This document shows positions 34,670 to 47,099 of a stretch of 64,000 nt of DNA, in pieces. The stretch comes from Carnegiea gigantea (taxonomy: Eukaryota > Streptophyta > Magnoliopsida > Caryophyllales > Cactaceae). The notes under the pieces were generated by a model. It was not told the origin of the DNA. It searched no databases and saw only the letters and a program-made list of their open reading frames with translations. Position numbers and translations under genes: made by a program. The stretch spans positions 574,606-638,605 of the forward strand of contig JAKOGI010000107.1 of assembly GCA_029747015.1 (NCBI GenBank). Direction: 5' to 3'. Position 1 is the first letter of the stretch, and each line of letters opens with the position of its first letter.

Positions 34670-35130
34670 ATATGAGCTAATTAAAGCTATTGTTATCACT
34701 GTTTCATGCTTGGAAATGCCAAATAAAGCTATTGCAATCGCCACTAGCTGCTAGGAAGTGCCCCAATTAGGATGGATCTATTATGGCAATTCTAAGATGA
34801 CTAATATTGACGCAAAAGATCATGTTCTTATATACTCTAGATAGGTAGCAGAGAATGATAGTTTTCTATAGGATGGCCTAATAAAACCATCACAATATAT
34901 AGACGAGCTCAACCTTAAACAAATTACCATGGCAAATCGCACTTAAAACATTATACCATCATATAATTAAAGTTTACATAATCCTGAATATCTAAAATGC
35001 ATGTACCATATCTAATGTACATCAATTACAAGTGCAAATACCGAGAAGGACATCACATAGAAATAAATTGGTCTTCAGCTTGAAAGTTTTCCCTCCAGTG
35101 AATGGTGAAGTCACATTACCTAAAAGTATA
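34670..35130. repeat. Repeat unit, first copy (partner 40510-40990)
   Basis: About 460 bp matching 40510-40990 at roughly 80% by eye. Shared anchors are TTAAAGCTATTGTTATC, ATAATTAAAGTTTACATAAT and CTGAATATCTAAAATGC. No open frame. The partner copy lies just 3' of the decayed CACTA transposase, so this may be CACTA 3' sequence. Confidence 0.7.
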
Positions 35131-35292
35131 AACATCATAATCAGTATAAAATAAAGTAATAAAAAGATGTTAAAAACTATTTTCTAGCATCCACAGTAAT
35201 TCCAAAATTCAATAGCTATAGAGAAATAGGGTAATACATATAGTGAAAGTATAGATAGCTAGATAATGAACGTACCAAGTCAAAAATGAGTT

Positions 35293-35356
35293 AACTTGAA
35301 CAATGGTATAGAAATAAAACTTGAATTACTAATCATATCATATCATATCACATCAT

Positions 35357-35391
<35 letters not shown>

Positions 35392-35448
35392 CTTGAACAA
35401 TGGTATAGAAATAAAACTTGAATTACTAATCATATTATATCATATCAT

Positions 35449-35491
<43 letters not shown>
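35293..35491. repeat. Tandem duplication with TCATA and TA microsatellites
   Basis: A unit of about 98 bp occurs twice: AACTTGAACAATGGTATAG, then TCATA pentamers, then a TA run (35360-35390 and 35452-35491). Confidence 0.92.
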
Positions 35492-35496
<5 letters not shown>

Positions 35497-36719
35497 CTTG
35501 GATACAAGTAATGCATGCATGACATATGGCAATATGATGTGGCGCAAATAATGACGTGGTATGTTATGATTGGTGGATATTAGTTGAGGCATATTAATCA
35601 ACTTTAATGTTATTAATTAACTATGATTTGTTATATGTTATTAATGTAATTATTCGTTACATTTTTTTACACTTCTAACTTTTTATTTTTGACTAAGTCC
35701 TCATATTTAACTTAATTTGCAATAATTAATTTTCATATTTTTAATTGATTAATCATTTTTAGCCTTAATTTTGAATGCTGTCACTCTTTTTCTTTTAAGT
35801 TTGATCCTGAGGTTGTTGTATATACAGCTAATGGTCATACAACAATATTAGTCCACATTAAACATATAGAACAACATATGATAACATGTAGATAACATGT
35901 ATAATGGCCATGTAGGATTACTTGGATATATACATGTCAATATATGGTTGAATTAATATAATACCATATTAAATTAAAAGAAATAATTTTTATATATTTT
36001 ATGCAGTAATCTGTAAGATTATAATATAATTCTTATGAATTAATTTAAATTAAAATATAGTCCATTTACCTACTAAAATAAGCCCACCAAAAGACATTGG
36101 GTGTCTCACATGTTACAGAATTTTGAAAAAATAGTAAATAGTATATCATTGCTAGGATATGAAAACAAAAGGAACTTAAAATGATTTAAATGAAAAAAAG
36201 AAAGGAAACAATAATTACACTGTTATAAAACTATTAATCTACTTCAAAACCGATATATTTTTATTTCTTATTTATACTAATAAATTTAAAATAAAAATTT
36301 AGTAAAATTCTTGTATCGCAAGTGTATAATTCTAGTAATTACAATCATCTAATATAATTGTTAGCTTCCTTAAGCTTACAATGTATTTCATAAATATATT
36401 TTGATGAAAAATAAAAATAAGTTGGTCCATTGCTATATTTATTGTATTATAATTAGATCTACCTTAGAATTATTATTGTTTAAATGTGCTATATTTTTGA
36501 AGTGGATATTGGCATATTAATATTACTTAATTGATTTTATATAAGGTGTCACAATATTTTTGAGATTGTTTAATATTCAAATTTGAATATGTAATCTTTA
36601 TGATATTATATTATGTGATTCCAATTTGATTATGAGATTGAGGTGCTATACTTATCAAGTGTCTAGATTTGCTTAAAAATGATATTATCTTGTGATATAA
36701 CTTTTTAAAAAAGATGGTC
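35492..36719. other. AT-rich sequence, nothing supported
   Basis: Very AT-rich, with no coding frame, terminal repeat or RNA gene that I can support. Confidence 0.6.
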
Positions 36720-37369
36720 CTGTAAAATAAACAAACTTCTAAATGATTCCCTCAGCAAGATCCTCTGCTAAAATTAAGAAAACTAGCCGCTGAAGATCAG
36801 AAGGAAACCATTGAGCAAAATAGTGTAATTCAAGGGCTTCAAATGCCAGGTTCAAGGCCTTAAAATCGATATGGAGAATTGTTTTTCCATAATTGATGCA
36901 ACGGTCACTTGCCATTTTTTTTTTCCAAACCTCTTTAATATCTTTTGGATATAAAAAGGAGAGGAATTAGCAACTGGAAGATACAGGGAAGAGCAACACA
37001 AATATCAATATTCACAAGCATACATTGAGCCTTGATTTGTTATTCATTCAATTTACTTGTATTGTTCAAGTTGTAATTGGATAAGATTATAGAGTTGAAG
37101 GGATTCTACCAAGCCTAGTTGAAGGGTTTAACTCGTGACTTAGAACTTAAAGTAAGGTATACTCTAGAGTTATATAATCCCTCCTAATAAAATATGATTA
37201 ATCCTGGAGTTAGGGAACTCTAGGTGGGGACTAAGCCTGGTTGAGGCTAACCTTGTTAAAAAGTTCTTATGTTTTGTCCACATTTATTTTTCCGCATTTG
37301 ATTAGTTTGTGATATTGATCATCACCTTATTCACCCCTCTCTAGGGTGATTTAACTAGCTTGATCAACA
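36720..37369 (+). mobile_element. Probable SIRE/Maximus-like copia LTR (solo or truncated)
   Basis: The 3' part has marks of this LTR type: GGATATAAAAAGGAGAGG as TATA region (near 36946), TTGTAATTGGATAAG, ACCTTATTCACCCCTCTCT and an end GATCAACA at 37369. No primer-binding site follows and no internal region is seen. The left border is uncertain; TGTAAAATAAAC at about 36720 is a candidate. Confidence 0.5.
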
Positions 37370-38189
37370 TCCGCACATCATTGTACTCTGTCTTTTTGCA
37401 CAGGGCTTCCTCTAAATTTTTGGCTTTATCATGGTCCTGTAGATTCACCAATTCTATATTAGAGGAAGCTATCAGACCTCACGAGCTTGAAAGACAAAGT
37501 AAATGTCCTACTCCACGAACTTTCCCTGTCCTGTTTCCCTTTAATGATTTGGGAATAGAGATCACCTTTCTATGCAGCCTGTCCTTATGATTGTTCTTTT
37601 CCTTAGAAATTCAGCCATCTTTTGTTGTAATGCTTTCTATATGTCATATGAAAACCACATCAAAAACAGTTGTTTGAAAGATTATCACTTTTTTTAAAAA
37701 TGGTCTTAGAAATATACGATTGCTCTATTTGAATCTTCATATATGGGTTTGTGATCGCTGTGGTCCTTGTGTGTCAAAATAAAAAGTTGTTCTAAGGTTG
37801 GATTCACCCGTTCTTCTCCTTTTGTGTTAGATCATTAAGAGTATTCAAGAAAAATAAAGAAATCATCTAAAATGATAAACTCTATATTCAACCAATGGCG
37901 TTTATTTAAAAAAATATATACCAGCAAAAGTATTTAATCTTTGATTTTTTTTTTCCCTCTTTATTCATAGATTGATAAAAAGAATCAAATCATAAGAATG
38001 TAAGTCCTCAACTGATATCTAAGCAAAACATTTTCTTCCACCACAATGAAGCATGATTTGATTTTTCAGATTTCCTATTAGTAGTAGCACATTTTTACTA
38101 AAAACCATGCGAAAAATGATGTTAAAACGACCATGTAATTAAGATAAAAGATATCATCACTAAACAGAAACCTTAGTTTCATCTTCATC
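37370..38189. other. Intergenic, nothing supported
   Basis: A 76-codon frame at 37360-37590 starts inside the LTR end and has no recognisable motif. The remainder is AT-rich and noncoding. Confidence 0.55.
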
Positions 38190-39165
38190 TCAACAAGATA
38201 TGAACTTTCGCCTTTGGTCTTTTTGATCAGTTTCCTGTTTATGTTTGTACTGTTGAAAAATAACCTTCAACTCACCTTTAAAATCTTTAACAACTTTTCC
38301 TATTTTGGCTCCGTTCGTAGTCTTTAGCACGCTTAGGAATGACATATCTTTTCTATAAAGAGAAAATGACAATATTTATGAATTAGCATGCATGGCAGTG
38401 CTCAATCAAGAGGGGGAAAATTGCTTAGGGTGCATACAAAGAAGAAGAAACACAAGGATGGTAGATATTGTACCTTAATCTCAGTTAAACATTTTTCGTT
38501 TGGTACTCAACTGGGATCAACCTCAACATGCTTCTTTTAAAAAAAAAAAACTTTTATGCAGGTCTTTCAGAATTGGCCTGGAATGCTCACATTTGGATTT
38601 CCTCAGACCCTGTGAAAGCGGGACTTACACTGAAAGTTGTTGTTGCGATTGTAGTCAACTAGGAAAAAGCCTCCAATTAAAGTAGCCTTGCAGGCATATT
38701 GATGTACTTCTTCCAACGACACCAATAAAGCTCTTCCCAGAACTACATTCTTGTCCAATTGCTTGATTTCCCACAGTGAACTTCACACGAATAAACTTGA
38801 CTGGATCTTGATTTCAAATCTCTCCTATTAGAATACGTCCTCTGCCAACATCGTTGACATAATATAATATTTATTAATATCAACCATAAACTATCAAGTA
38901 TATATTATCACATATTCAAATGATAAGCCATTTTTTTAAGATTAAAGTTTGACCTGGATTGCTACCCTCCTATTTTGAACTTGTGTAAAAATGATCAGTA
39001 TTAGCAACAACATCAATGACACTAGCAAGAGTAGGTGTTGGCTGAACAACTGATGTGCGTGAAGACCCAGAATCTCCAATATCAGCATTAGATTGCTGAT
39101 CCAGAGAGTGATTGACAGCATTTATATCCACGTAATTTTTTGTCTCTGAACCCCTCATCTCTCGA
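38190..39165 (-). pseudogene. Possible CACTA second protein (TNPA/Plant_transp-like) remnant
   Basis: On the minus strand near 38790-38660 the reading VKFTVGNQAIGQECSSGKSF then IGVVGRSTSICLQGY resembles the 'G-x-P-I-G-x-N...F-x-S-x-L-G' core of plant CACTA second-ORF proteins. A downstream piece (38372-38190, KIGKVVKDFKGELKVIFQQY) could be its C-terminal helix. An upstream piece is at 39158-38970. Stops and possible intron boundaries separate these. It fits the order of a CACTA element whose transposase lies upstream on the same strand (41770-44230). This rests on a weak motif match. Confidence 0.3.
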
Positions 39166-39173
39166 AATGACTT

Positions 39174-39780
39174 TGTTGGGGAGATCCAAGGAAGGAGCCC
39201 ACTTCAACCAAGGTCTATGGCAACAAGCCCAAGTGAGGTTCCATCCTAAAACCAATTGGCAATAGGAGGAGTAGCCCACTTGACTTATATACCATGACCC
39301 TTCTTTTTAAACTTCCGATGTGGGACTTCTTTACTCATGTGTGATATTCCCAACAATCTCCCCCTCACACATGAGTCTCTTTCACACCACATCAACGCAC
39401 AAGCTCTCCCTTGAGCGGAAGCCTTTATCAAGGTGTCAAGCCACCATCAAGAGCTTATCCACGCTATCGAGCCACGTTGCAGCATACGTATTACCGCTCG
39501 ATCAACACCTGTGTGTCACTTCACCAAGCTCGTCCATAGGGTCCACAATGCCACACCTTTGTCGCCTAGCCGAACGCACCATCGGCTCTGATACCATTTG
39601 TTGGGGATATCCAAGGAAGGAGCCCACTTCAACTAAAGTCCATAGCAACAAGTCCAAGTGAGGTTCCATCCTAAAACCAATTGACAATAGGAGGAGTAGC
39701 CCACTTGACTTATATACCATGACCCTTCTTTTCAAACTCCCGATGTGGGACTTCTTTACTCATGTGTGATATTCCCAACA
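39174..39780 (-). mobile_element. TRIM retrotransposon, complete
   Basis: Two 182-bp direct repeats (39174-39355 and 39599-39780), each with TGTTGGG...CCCAACA ends, about 93% identical by eye. They flank a 243-bp noncoding interior. On the minus strand the primer-binding site TGGTATCAGAGCC (39584-39596) lies just inside the 5' LTR, and a GTGAGGGGGAGAT purine tract lies next to the 3' LTR. It encodes no protein and depends on other elements. The flanking 5-mers (GACTT and AGTTT) do not match, so the target duplication is lost or the copy is recombinant. No 5S-like box was seen, arguing against Cassandra. Confidence 0.9.
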
Positions 39781-39802
39781 AGTTTTACAAATATTATTTA
39801 TA

Positions 39803-40262
39803 AACGGTCGTGCCACGTGTTTTTCTACTGGGCGCGATGGTGGCGGCTAGGGTTTGTCTCGACGTACAGTTCCTCCTAGGGGTTAGGGTTCGTCTCTAAT
39901 GATAAAACCCTGGTTTTCTAGACCCTATATAAAGGGATCATACCTGAGATCTAAAATCACTCCTAAATCCCTGAATCTATAAACACATTAAGAGGTAGAG
40001 ATACTTTAAGAGAGATTACAGGAGAGATTGTAATTCTACTGTGGGATCAAAACACTTGTTGTGATTGTGATCGTTTTGTACTCTTCCTGCTCACAAAGTG
40101 GATTGATTGTGCTCATCGCCGTCCGTGGTTTTTTTCGGCATTGGGTTTCCATGTAAATCTTGTGTGTCGTTGTTTTCTTTGTTCTTGTTATCGCTCTTTA
40201 ACTATTTTTGAATATCTGTTTCATCCTATTACTTCCGTTATTAGTTGCTCTAATTTCCGAAT
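39803..40262 (+). mobile_element. Truncated copia LTR related to 30609-31234
   Basis: Starts inside the GC palindrome zone (CGGTCGTGCCACGTGTTTTT). It keeps the TATA region GACCCTATATAAAGGGATC near 39922, the AGAGATTACA stretch and GCCGTCCGTGGTTTTT, and ends near TTGCTCTAATTTCC. The 5' portion is missing, next to the TRIM. It is a diverged relative of the LTR in segment A. Confidence 0.82.
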
Positions 40263-40509
40263 AGACTTCATATGTAGGTGCTTATATTTCCCATAGAAAT
40301 CTGTTAAAAATGTTAGAAGTTGTAAAGTATCATGAGATTTTAACAACAACCAATATTATAAACCGATATTAGTCAAAATGAACCAGTAGTCATATAGCAA
40401 CGAAGACAACATGAGAGGGTAAAAGATGACAAATCATATGTTAAAAACAGTCTACATATCTACTATAAAACAGTCCATAAAATAGAGGTAATTTTCGTCG
40501 CCAACATAA

Positions 40510-40990
40510 GTCGTCTTTCTCATTAAAGCTATTGTTATCGCTGCTTGATGTTTAGACAAGCCAACTAAAGCTATTGTAATCTCCACTGGATGCTTGGAAG
40601 TGCCCTAATTAGGATGGCTTGATTATGACAATTCTAAGATGACTATTATTTATTCAAAAGATCATATATACTATGCATAGGTAGTAGAGAATGAAAAGTT
40701 TTTCTAAGGATGCCCTAATAAAACCATCACAATATGCATATGAAATCAATCTTAAACAAATTTTCATTGCAAATTATACAGAAAACATTATGCATATAAT
40801 TAAAGTTTACATAATCCTGAATATCTAAAATGCCTCCAAAGAAATTGTACCATATTAGATGCACGTCAATTACAGGTGCAAATATCCAGAAAGACATTAC
40901 ATTTAAATAAATTTGGTCTTTAGCTTGGAAGTTTGCCCCCTAAGTTAATGGTCAAGTTGCATTACCTAAAAATATTCACTTCAAAACATA
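40510..40990. repeat. Repeat unit, second copy (partner 34670-35130)
   Basis: See the partner copy for anchors. This copy sits between a copia LTR remnant and the 3' side of the CACTA transposase. 40490-40510 contains TTTTCGTCGCC, similar to the subterminal motifs of the CACTA end at 27531-27675. Confidence 0.7.
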
Positions 40991-41769
40991 AAATCACCTA
41001 ATTATAGGCAAAGGGCTCTTTACTAATGATTGGATGTCCTATGTGATTATCTCATCATCTTTATTATTTTTTATCATTTTTCTATAACATGTAAAATAAA
41101 CTTATAATCAGTAATATTAAATAATTAAAGAACATTATTTTGTATTCAACGGTCATAAAAGTTCACAAAATTTCTCAGCCATTTAGAAAACTGCTCAGTA
41201 TAAATGATGTACTTCATGCGTGGGTGGACGACTCTTCGATTAACTCTCTTCAAGTACGCAATATGATCTCTTTAAGTTATTAAATTAAGGAATAACATTC
41301 TTAGCCATAAAAATTCTTGGGTAATCTAATGAAGAAATTAGTTGTTTGCACTTACTTTCTTAAAGACTCAATTTCTTTGGGGTCATAGTTGAAAAGCACG
41401 AATCAATTTGTTTCACTTTCTTTTTTCGTCCATATTAAATCCTTCAATTCTTTCATAAGGCTGCCTACAATTAGGAAAAAGAATTGGCTCGACACTATGG
41501 TTCGTTGCAATATTGTCTATGTGATTCCTAGTAGAATTCAAAAATCCTATCTCTGTATCTCCTAAGTGTCAAGGGTAGAACCCCATGCATTCTTACACAA
41601 GATATGCTTCTAACATGCAACCTTCAGGTCCTATCTTATTATGCAGTCTTTACTTAAAATTAACAAATACCAAATAGGAAAAAAAAAAACTTTCTTAAAG
41701 TTATTTAGGGAATAACATAATTAGATTCAATAATAGGAAAGCAAATATTAAATTCAATTCACTTACCTC

Positions 41770-44230
41770 TTCATTAAGTGCTTCCATTTATATAGCATAG
41801 GACCACAAAGTTTAGCTTCATTAGCCAATTGAACAAATAGATGTACCGTTATGGTGAAAAATATTGGTGGAAAGATCCTTTTCATGTTGAAAAGAGTTAC
41901 AATGATCCTGTTGATGAATGTCATGTTTGCATAAGATTTCATGAGTGTTTGGCACTCATTTTAGGGGATTAATGTGCTTAATGGCATGATTGATACCCAT
42001 ATTCCTACTATTATGCTTGGTTTTGCTTGTTTAAGGAGTATTTGCAGATTTTAACCTTGCGAGTCCAAAGCATGTTAATGGAATAAAGATTTTGAGGCCT
42101 TGTGGTTCAAAGAAGATAACAAAAGAGGCCCAAAGACACCACATACGGACATACCATGGCCAGAAGTACGATTAGGGAGGTTATAGAAAGAAGCAACAGA
42201 AGGCGCAAAGGAGAACCAACCCAAATAGTGGGCACAACAGTTTGACCATGGTAGAGACCACCTGTCCTCAAGTAATGCAAGCTCTTGTACTCCAAGCGAT
42301 TTAGCACGTAAAGCTTAAAAGAACTCACATAATTCAATCAAAGCGGTTGCTACCTTTTCATGCAATCCTTCCCTTATTGCTAATGTAAGAATGCGTTACA
42401 TAAGTGCATGATGGTTTTTTAGTCTAGATAGCCTCCGCTTCAAAACACAACGTGAAATATTGGAGGTACAATCATTTTGAAATTTGACAATCTAAAAAAT
42501 TTTACAAAAACGATGTTTGGAAGATTAATTCATTTAATAAGGTGCAGGAGGTAAAAATATTCTTGCCAAACTAGTCGGTTAAGGCCACAAATGTGGCCTT
42601 ATATCCATCACTTATAAAACATGTTGAGCATTCAAGTTGTTTCATTTGCTTTCCTCTCAACATCCAAGGGAGTATTCTACATTATCACACACATTTTTCT
42701 CTAACCAGATCACATCCAAATTATGTCGTAAAAGATCAAACTTCTAATAACTTCAAAAAATTTGCTTCTTTTCTTTCATCTTTTCTCCTTCACCCTAATA
42801 ATTAATTGATTGTTCTGTTGTCCTTCCAAAAACAGAATCTATGTCCTTTAATTGCTTAACACCCTTGATTCTGATGGAGGGATAGGTGTAGGCTTCCACT
42901 TTTTTGTATTATCAAAATACTTTGGATCAATGCGATATTTATGTCTTGCACCTAAGGACTAATAATGACCCATGTAACAAAACTTTTTTTTAGCTTGTTT
43001 ACTGATTTGAACAAGCATATTCATTACAAATTGGATACGCATGTCTACCATTGGTATATTATCCAGATAGATTATTCTAAGCCGAAAAATTATTTATGGT
43101 CCATCTTAATACAATAAATAACTGAAAGGTCTTCTTGCTATAAGCGTCACATGCAAGCATAAAGTAAACGTCAATAGTATTTCCTACAGCTTTTGCGCTA
43201 GGGATAAGCAATGAGAGCATAAAGTATTCCTTCTTCAAACATAACCATGGAGGTAAGTTATATGGAATTAGATTTACTAGCCACCTACTATATGTACTTG
43301 CTAGGACCAAGCTTGTATTTCTAGGGGTCTTTGCCGAAATTTGGATACCGAGTATCAAATGCCTTTCATGCTTTTGCATCTGCAAGACAACGTAAGATGC
43401 CATTCTTTTGGCATTTATCATGGCACCTGCCATTTTAGATGACACAGAAAGCATTTGCAAGTATGACTTAAGTAGAAAGTACCTCGAACTTTTTTGAGGA
43501 ATCTTATGCACTTTCTTAGAATTTTTCTTCCCATTCAAGTTTCCCGTATCCTCATTCTATCATCAATGGATTTTTTCGATCTTAATTGGCTGTATACATT
43601 GAGCATTCTTAGCTTCATAAAGAGTTTCATGTAATTTCACGCACTCTGGCAATGCTTTCCTAAAAATCTTCAGCAAGACACCAAATGATGCAGCCAAACC
43701 GACATTTTCTATGATAAAGTTTGAACATAAAAGGAATCTTGCATAATTCATTCATCCTGGACGTAATCATTCCCAATTTTCTGCATCTAAATGATCAACA
43801 TCATTGGATGGTTCTGATGTGGGTCCCTCTGAATTTGACTCTATGAAGCTATCGCCATCAATACCCATGTTTTCATCATCTGCATAAATCCTAGAAGCCT
43901 CATGGAGCATGGAGACATGTCGCCACCTCTCTATTCATTTGATTCGTCTCATAGTTATTTGAATTCATTGATGAGGTTCCATGATCCATAGATCTAAATT
44001 CTTTGTCAAAATCATGCATATGACCATGTCACGTACATCCTCCTTACTCCTTAAACAGTAACAGACAAATTTTTTACAAGGACAAGGAATTTTTTAGTCT
44101 ATGAAAGTTTTCTCAAATACAAGGTTTAGGTATCTCTCTAGTCCATCCTTATGTTCTTGACTAAAAGGAGTATAGACTATCCATCTCTTGTTTGAATTAG
44201 TAGTCACAATATTGTCTTGTGAAATATAAC
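41770..44230 (-). pseudogene. CACTA (En/Spm) TNP2-type transposase, decayed
   Basis: Minus-strand homology in the right order. A Transpos_assoc-like N-terminus lies at about 44220-43990 (RWIVYTPFSQEHKDGLERYL, IPCPCKKFVCYC, SKEDVRDMVI). The transposase leader is at 43751-43563 (FGVLLKIFRKALPECVKL, YEAKNAQC, IKIEKIH). The Transposase_21 core is at about 43440-43090 (LVNLIPYNLPPWLCLKKEYF, MLSLLIPSAKAVGNTIDVY). A DUF4218-like part is at about 41920-41770 (IFPPIFFTITVHLFVQLANE, AKLCGPMLYKW). Stops and frameshifts separate every block. The full-length family is 700 or more residues, and most of the region between the core and DUF4218 (43080-41920) is only faintly recognisable. It would have catalysed cut-and-paste transposition in the nucleus. 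Confidence 0.85.
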
Positions 44231-45372
44231 AAACGATTAACCCTTCATAAGTTATATTTGAAATTGGTCCCTATTCATACTCAAGAACGTTTAAAAAGAA
44301 GCGGATTGATAATAATCCAAGCTACGTAACCATGAAGAAAAAAAAAATCATCGAAGAATGATTACCGTATTAACTAAAACTAGCATCAAAAAGAATGATT
44401 GCTATCTTTTCCCTTTAAATATGGTACCCTAGCAATTATTCATTGCAAGAACTCAGAATATACTTCAAAGGAAAAAAAAAAAAAATACTTACACATCGAA
44501 GGTTGATCAACGAAGCTAAATGCATCTATAAAAGGAAATGTCCTAACAATAATACCTATCACAAACCTTGAACACTTTATTGTCAACGAAATATCATCAA
44601 TAGGATAAAAATTCAGCAAACTTATTGTGAGTACGCAACGATTGACCTAGATGTCACAATTAATATAATGTAAAATATCTATAAGGCATTTAGACACGAG
44701 ACCTTTAACCCTTAATTAAAATATTAGTGTCTAGTGAATGCCTCTCACCAATGTGAGCTTCCTTTCCTTTTCTTCCTTTTTTGGTTCACAGTAGGTGGAC
44801 TTCTCTAGTCACATACGCGACAGAGACGTAGGTGGAGCAAAGGATGACAAAATTAATAAGCATTCGTTTACAGCATATAATAAGCATTCATTTACACCAC
44901 CGTCATCCTCGGCGTAGCCCTCACTGCCAAGCCTGATTGAACACTCGAAAGTTGTGCTCATCAGAAAGTCCTTCAACAACTTGAGCCTTGCACCCTCTTC
45001 ATCTTTTGAGTCCTTTGGGTAATTCACCTTACTAATTTTTGATTTTAATTGTTGATATGATATGGGGCTAGGGTTGGATTTAAATGAAATTAAGAAAAAC
45101 AAAATTTAAAAAATTACAAACTGGGTACCACCTTAGATAGAGAATGTTGTAGAAATTTGAAGATGCACGTCTAGTTCATTAAAAAAAAAATAATGTTACC
45201 ACTTTTTGACGGAGATTCCTGTCAAAAAGAACCCCTGATCCGTCAAAGGACACATTGAGATCCGCATATAATCCCATTCATCAGTTTTATTTATTTTCGG
45301 TCAAAATTGTCATCAAAAATACTGATCCTTAATCTTTCCGTCAAAAATGTTGTGTTCTCTTTAAGAGAGATT
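44231..45372 (-). mobile_element. 5' portion of the CACTA element with subterminal motifs
   Basis: Upstream of the transposase. 45195-45372 carries repeated TTTGACGG/CCGTCAAA motifs in both orientations, the usual CACTA subterminal pattern. The expected terminal CACTA repeat is eroded; the best candidate end on the minus strand is CTCTTAAAGAGAACACAAC at about 45372. A 97-codon open frame at 44809-45102 (minus) has no recognised domain and may be a 5' exon or chance. Confidence 0.5.
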
Positions 45373-45655
45373 AATATGTCCTCTCATCATTTGTGCTTAA
45401 CTCACGTCTAACTGCCATTTGCCAACATATATTTATTTTCTCAAAAACGATAATTGAAGAATTAATTACCCAGACAAAATCACATTGAGGAAGGTCATTA
45501 CTCATTGTGTACCAAACGACATCGTATTAAGCAAATGCCGGAATATTTTACTGCACAAAGATAATTTATTTAAATAAGCAAAAGTAACGTAAATGGAAAT
45601 TTGCGACGGAGCCTAGCCGTGACTATATAGCTAACAATATAGCATCCTATGAATA
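45373..45655. other. 3' flank of the bHLH gene
   Basis: AT-rich sequence between the gene's stop codon and the CACTA end. It presumably holds the 3' UTR and polyadenylation signal; no single signal can be singled out. Confidence 0.5.
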
Positions 45656-47035
45656 CTAGAGTCTTTGAAGAATAGCATTTTTCAAGTCCAGTTCAGTTGT
45701 GAATTCATCATGTGGGGCAATGGCGATGACATTCTGAAGCACTAGCTCATTCACTGTGGATATTGTCGCATGGCGGACTTTCAGATTTAACCCCTGTAAC
45801 ACATTCATCAACCTTGCAGATGGATGGTTGAAATTCGGAGATAGAGCACAAACAATCACCTCTGGGTCTATGAGCTTGACCTGTATTTCCATTGGTGTAC
45901 CGGCCCCAGTGGCATTGCTATTACTGTTATTATTATTAACCGCACTGGAATTGGATGGCCTTATATGATCATTTAAGTTTAATTTAGAAGTAGCTGAAGA
46001 GGGCATAGAGGCTGCGGTTTTATATTGTTGAACAGGTCGGAGCTGGTGCTCAAGAGAACGAACTAGTGACTTGAGCTCATTGATGTAGGTGACCGCATCA
46101 GAAAGGAGGGATGCTTTGTCCATCTTAGAGACGTAGGGGACGACTGAACGTAGGGCGTAGAAGTGGCGGTTGAGCTTGTCCCGGCGTTGCCTCTCAGCCT
46201 CAACATGGTTCCTCGACGTCTCTACTGATTGCGTGGCTGCAGCTGCAATCTTTCCTCGCCTGCTCGAGGTCCAGGTCCCGCTCACACTCGCTGGGGAATA
46301 TCGCGACCTGTTTGCAGCAGCAGATGGTTCTGGTCCTCCTGAAACTCTGCCTCTCTTTCCAACACCAGCAGCACCTTTGGCTCCGTGATTCATCTCTTGC
46401 AAGTCAATTAAGCCCCTGCAGCTCGAACTGGAACTGGAACCGGGGGAGCCAAATAACGACCAGGAAAGCTGAATTAAGCACCAGTTGTCTTTTAGGTCCT
46501 CCAGGGACCCAACTTCTATCACCCCGTCCGAAGTTGGCACAAAGACCACGGTTCGAAGGCCATGCAATCTAGCATCCCGGCCTCTTTCGCAGCCTCTCTG
46601 ATTAATAATATCATTAGTAGCACTATTCAGCCAAACATGGGACCCTGTCTTCACAGCTTCACCAATGATCTGGTTGTGGCTACTCTCAACCTCCATGATT
46701 TTGTTGAATGAGGAAGCATAAAACCTCTCCGCTGGCATGACGCGGATTTTGACATGATCTTCCAGCAGACTATCATGTTGATCAAAGCAATTCCCAGGTC
46801 TGGGCTTCTGGAAATAGCCTGCCGTGCAGTTTAATACAAGCCCTCCATCCTTTGCATGTAGCTCGGTCGACAGTGCTGACACTTTCCAAAAGATGGCATA
46901 CAGCCATTCGGGCTTGCTTTCTACGATAAATTGGAGGCTTTGCTCAACAGATGTTGATAAACAGCTGCCTCGCCTAGTGAGGGGATTGACCAAATTGGTC
47001 CTAGGTGACGAAGATTTTGATTTGGTGACCCCCAT
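45656..47035 (-). CDS. MYC-type bHLH transcription factor
   Basis: 459 residues, one uninterrupted frame without introns, as in the MYC2/bHLH14 group. Residues about 31-197 are a bHLH-MYC_N domain ([10 protein letters not shown] at 44-53; [42 protein letters not shown]). A Ser/Gly/Ala-rich linker with basic patches follows. The bHLH domain spans about 274-328: [14 protein letters not shown] has His277, Glu281 and Arg285, the residues that read E-box/G-box DNA, followed by [20 protein letters not shown]. An Asn/Ser-rich stretch leads to an ACT-like C-terminal domain (about 381-459: [20 protein letters not shown]). It is expected to act in the nucleus as a dimer. The closest groups by motif are the MYC/bHLH14-like regulators of jasmonate responses; exact orthology cannot be fixed. 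The acidic activation segment of MYC2 is not evident here (residues 85-112). It is shorter than MYC2 (about 620) and closer to bHLH14 (about 420). Confidence 0.95.
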   Translation of the reverse strand: MGVTKSKSSSPRTNLVNPLTRRGSCLSTSVEQSLQFIVESKPEWLYAIFWKVSALSTELHAKDGGLVLNCTAGYFQKPRPGNCFDQHDSLLEDHVKIRVMPAERFYASSFNKIMEVESSHNQIIGEAVKTGSHVWLNSATNDIINQRGCERGRDARLHGLRTVVFVPTSDGVIEVGSLEDLKDNWCLIQLSWSLFGSPGSSSSSSCRGLIDLQEMNHGAKGAAGVGKRGRVSGGPEPSAAANRSRYSPASVSGTWTSSRRGKIAAAATQSVETSRNHVEAERQRRDKLNRHFYALRSVVPYVSKMDKASLLSDAVTYINELKSLVRSLEHQLRPVQQYKTAASMPSSATSKLNLNDHIRPSNSSAVNNNNSNSNATGAGTPMEIQVKLIDPEVIVCALSPNFNHPSARLMNVLQGLNLKVRHATISTVNELVLQNVIAIAPHDEFTTELDLKNAILQRL

Positions 47036-47099
47036 TTTATTTTGCTGTTTTGATTTTGGATACCAATGCCAGGTTTATTATCTAAACGAATTGCACGTC

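Noticed and set aside
39174..39780. Cassandra-type TRIM with 5S rRNA sequence
   Set aside because: No 5S internal promoter-like boxes were seen in the LTRs.
44809..45102. 97-codon open frame as a host gene
   Set aside because: It sits inside the CACTA 5' region with no recognised domain. At most it is a 5' exon of the transposon.
46170..46572. Plus-strand open frames opposite the bHLH gene
   Set aside because: They are shadows of the bHLH coding strand, with no domain and no start context of interest.
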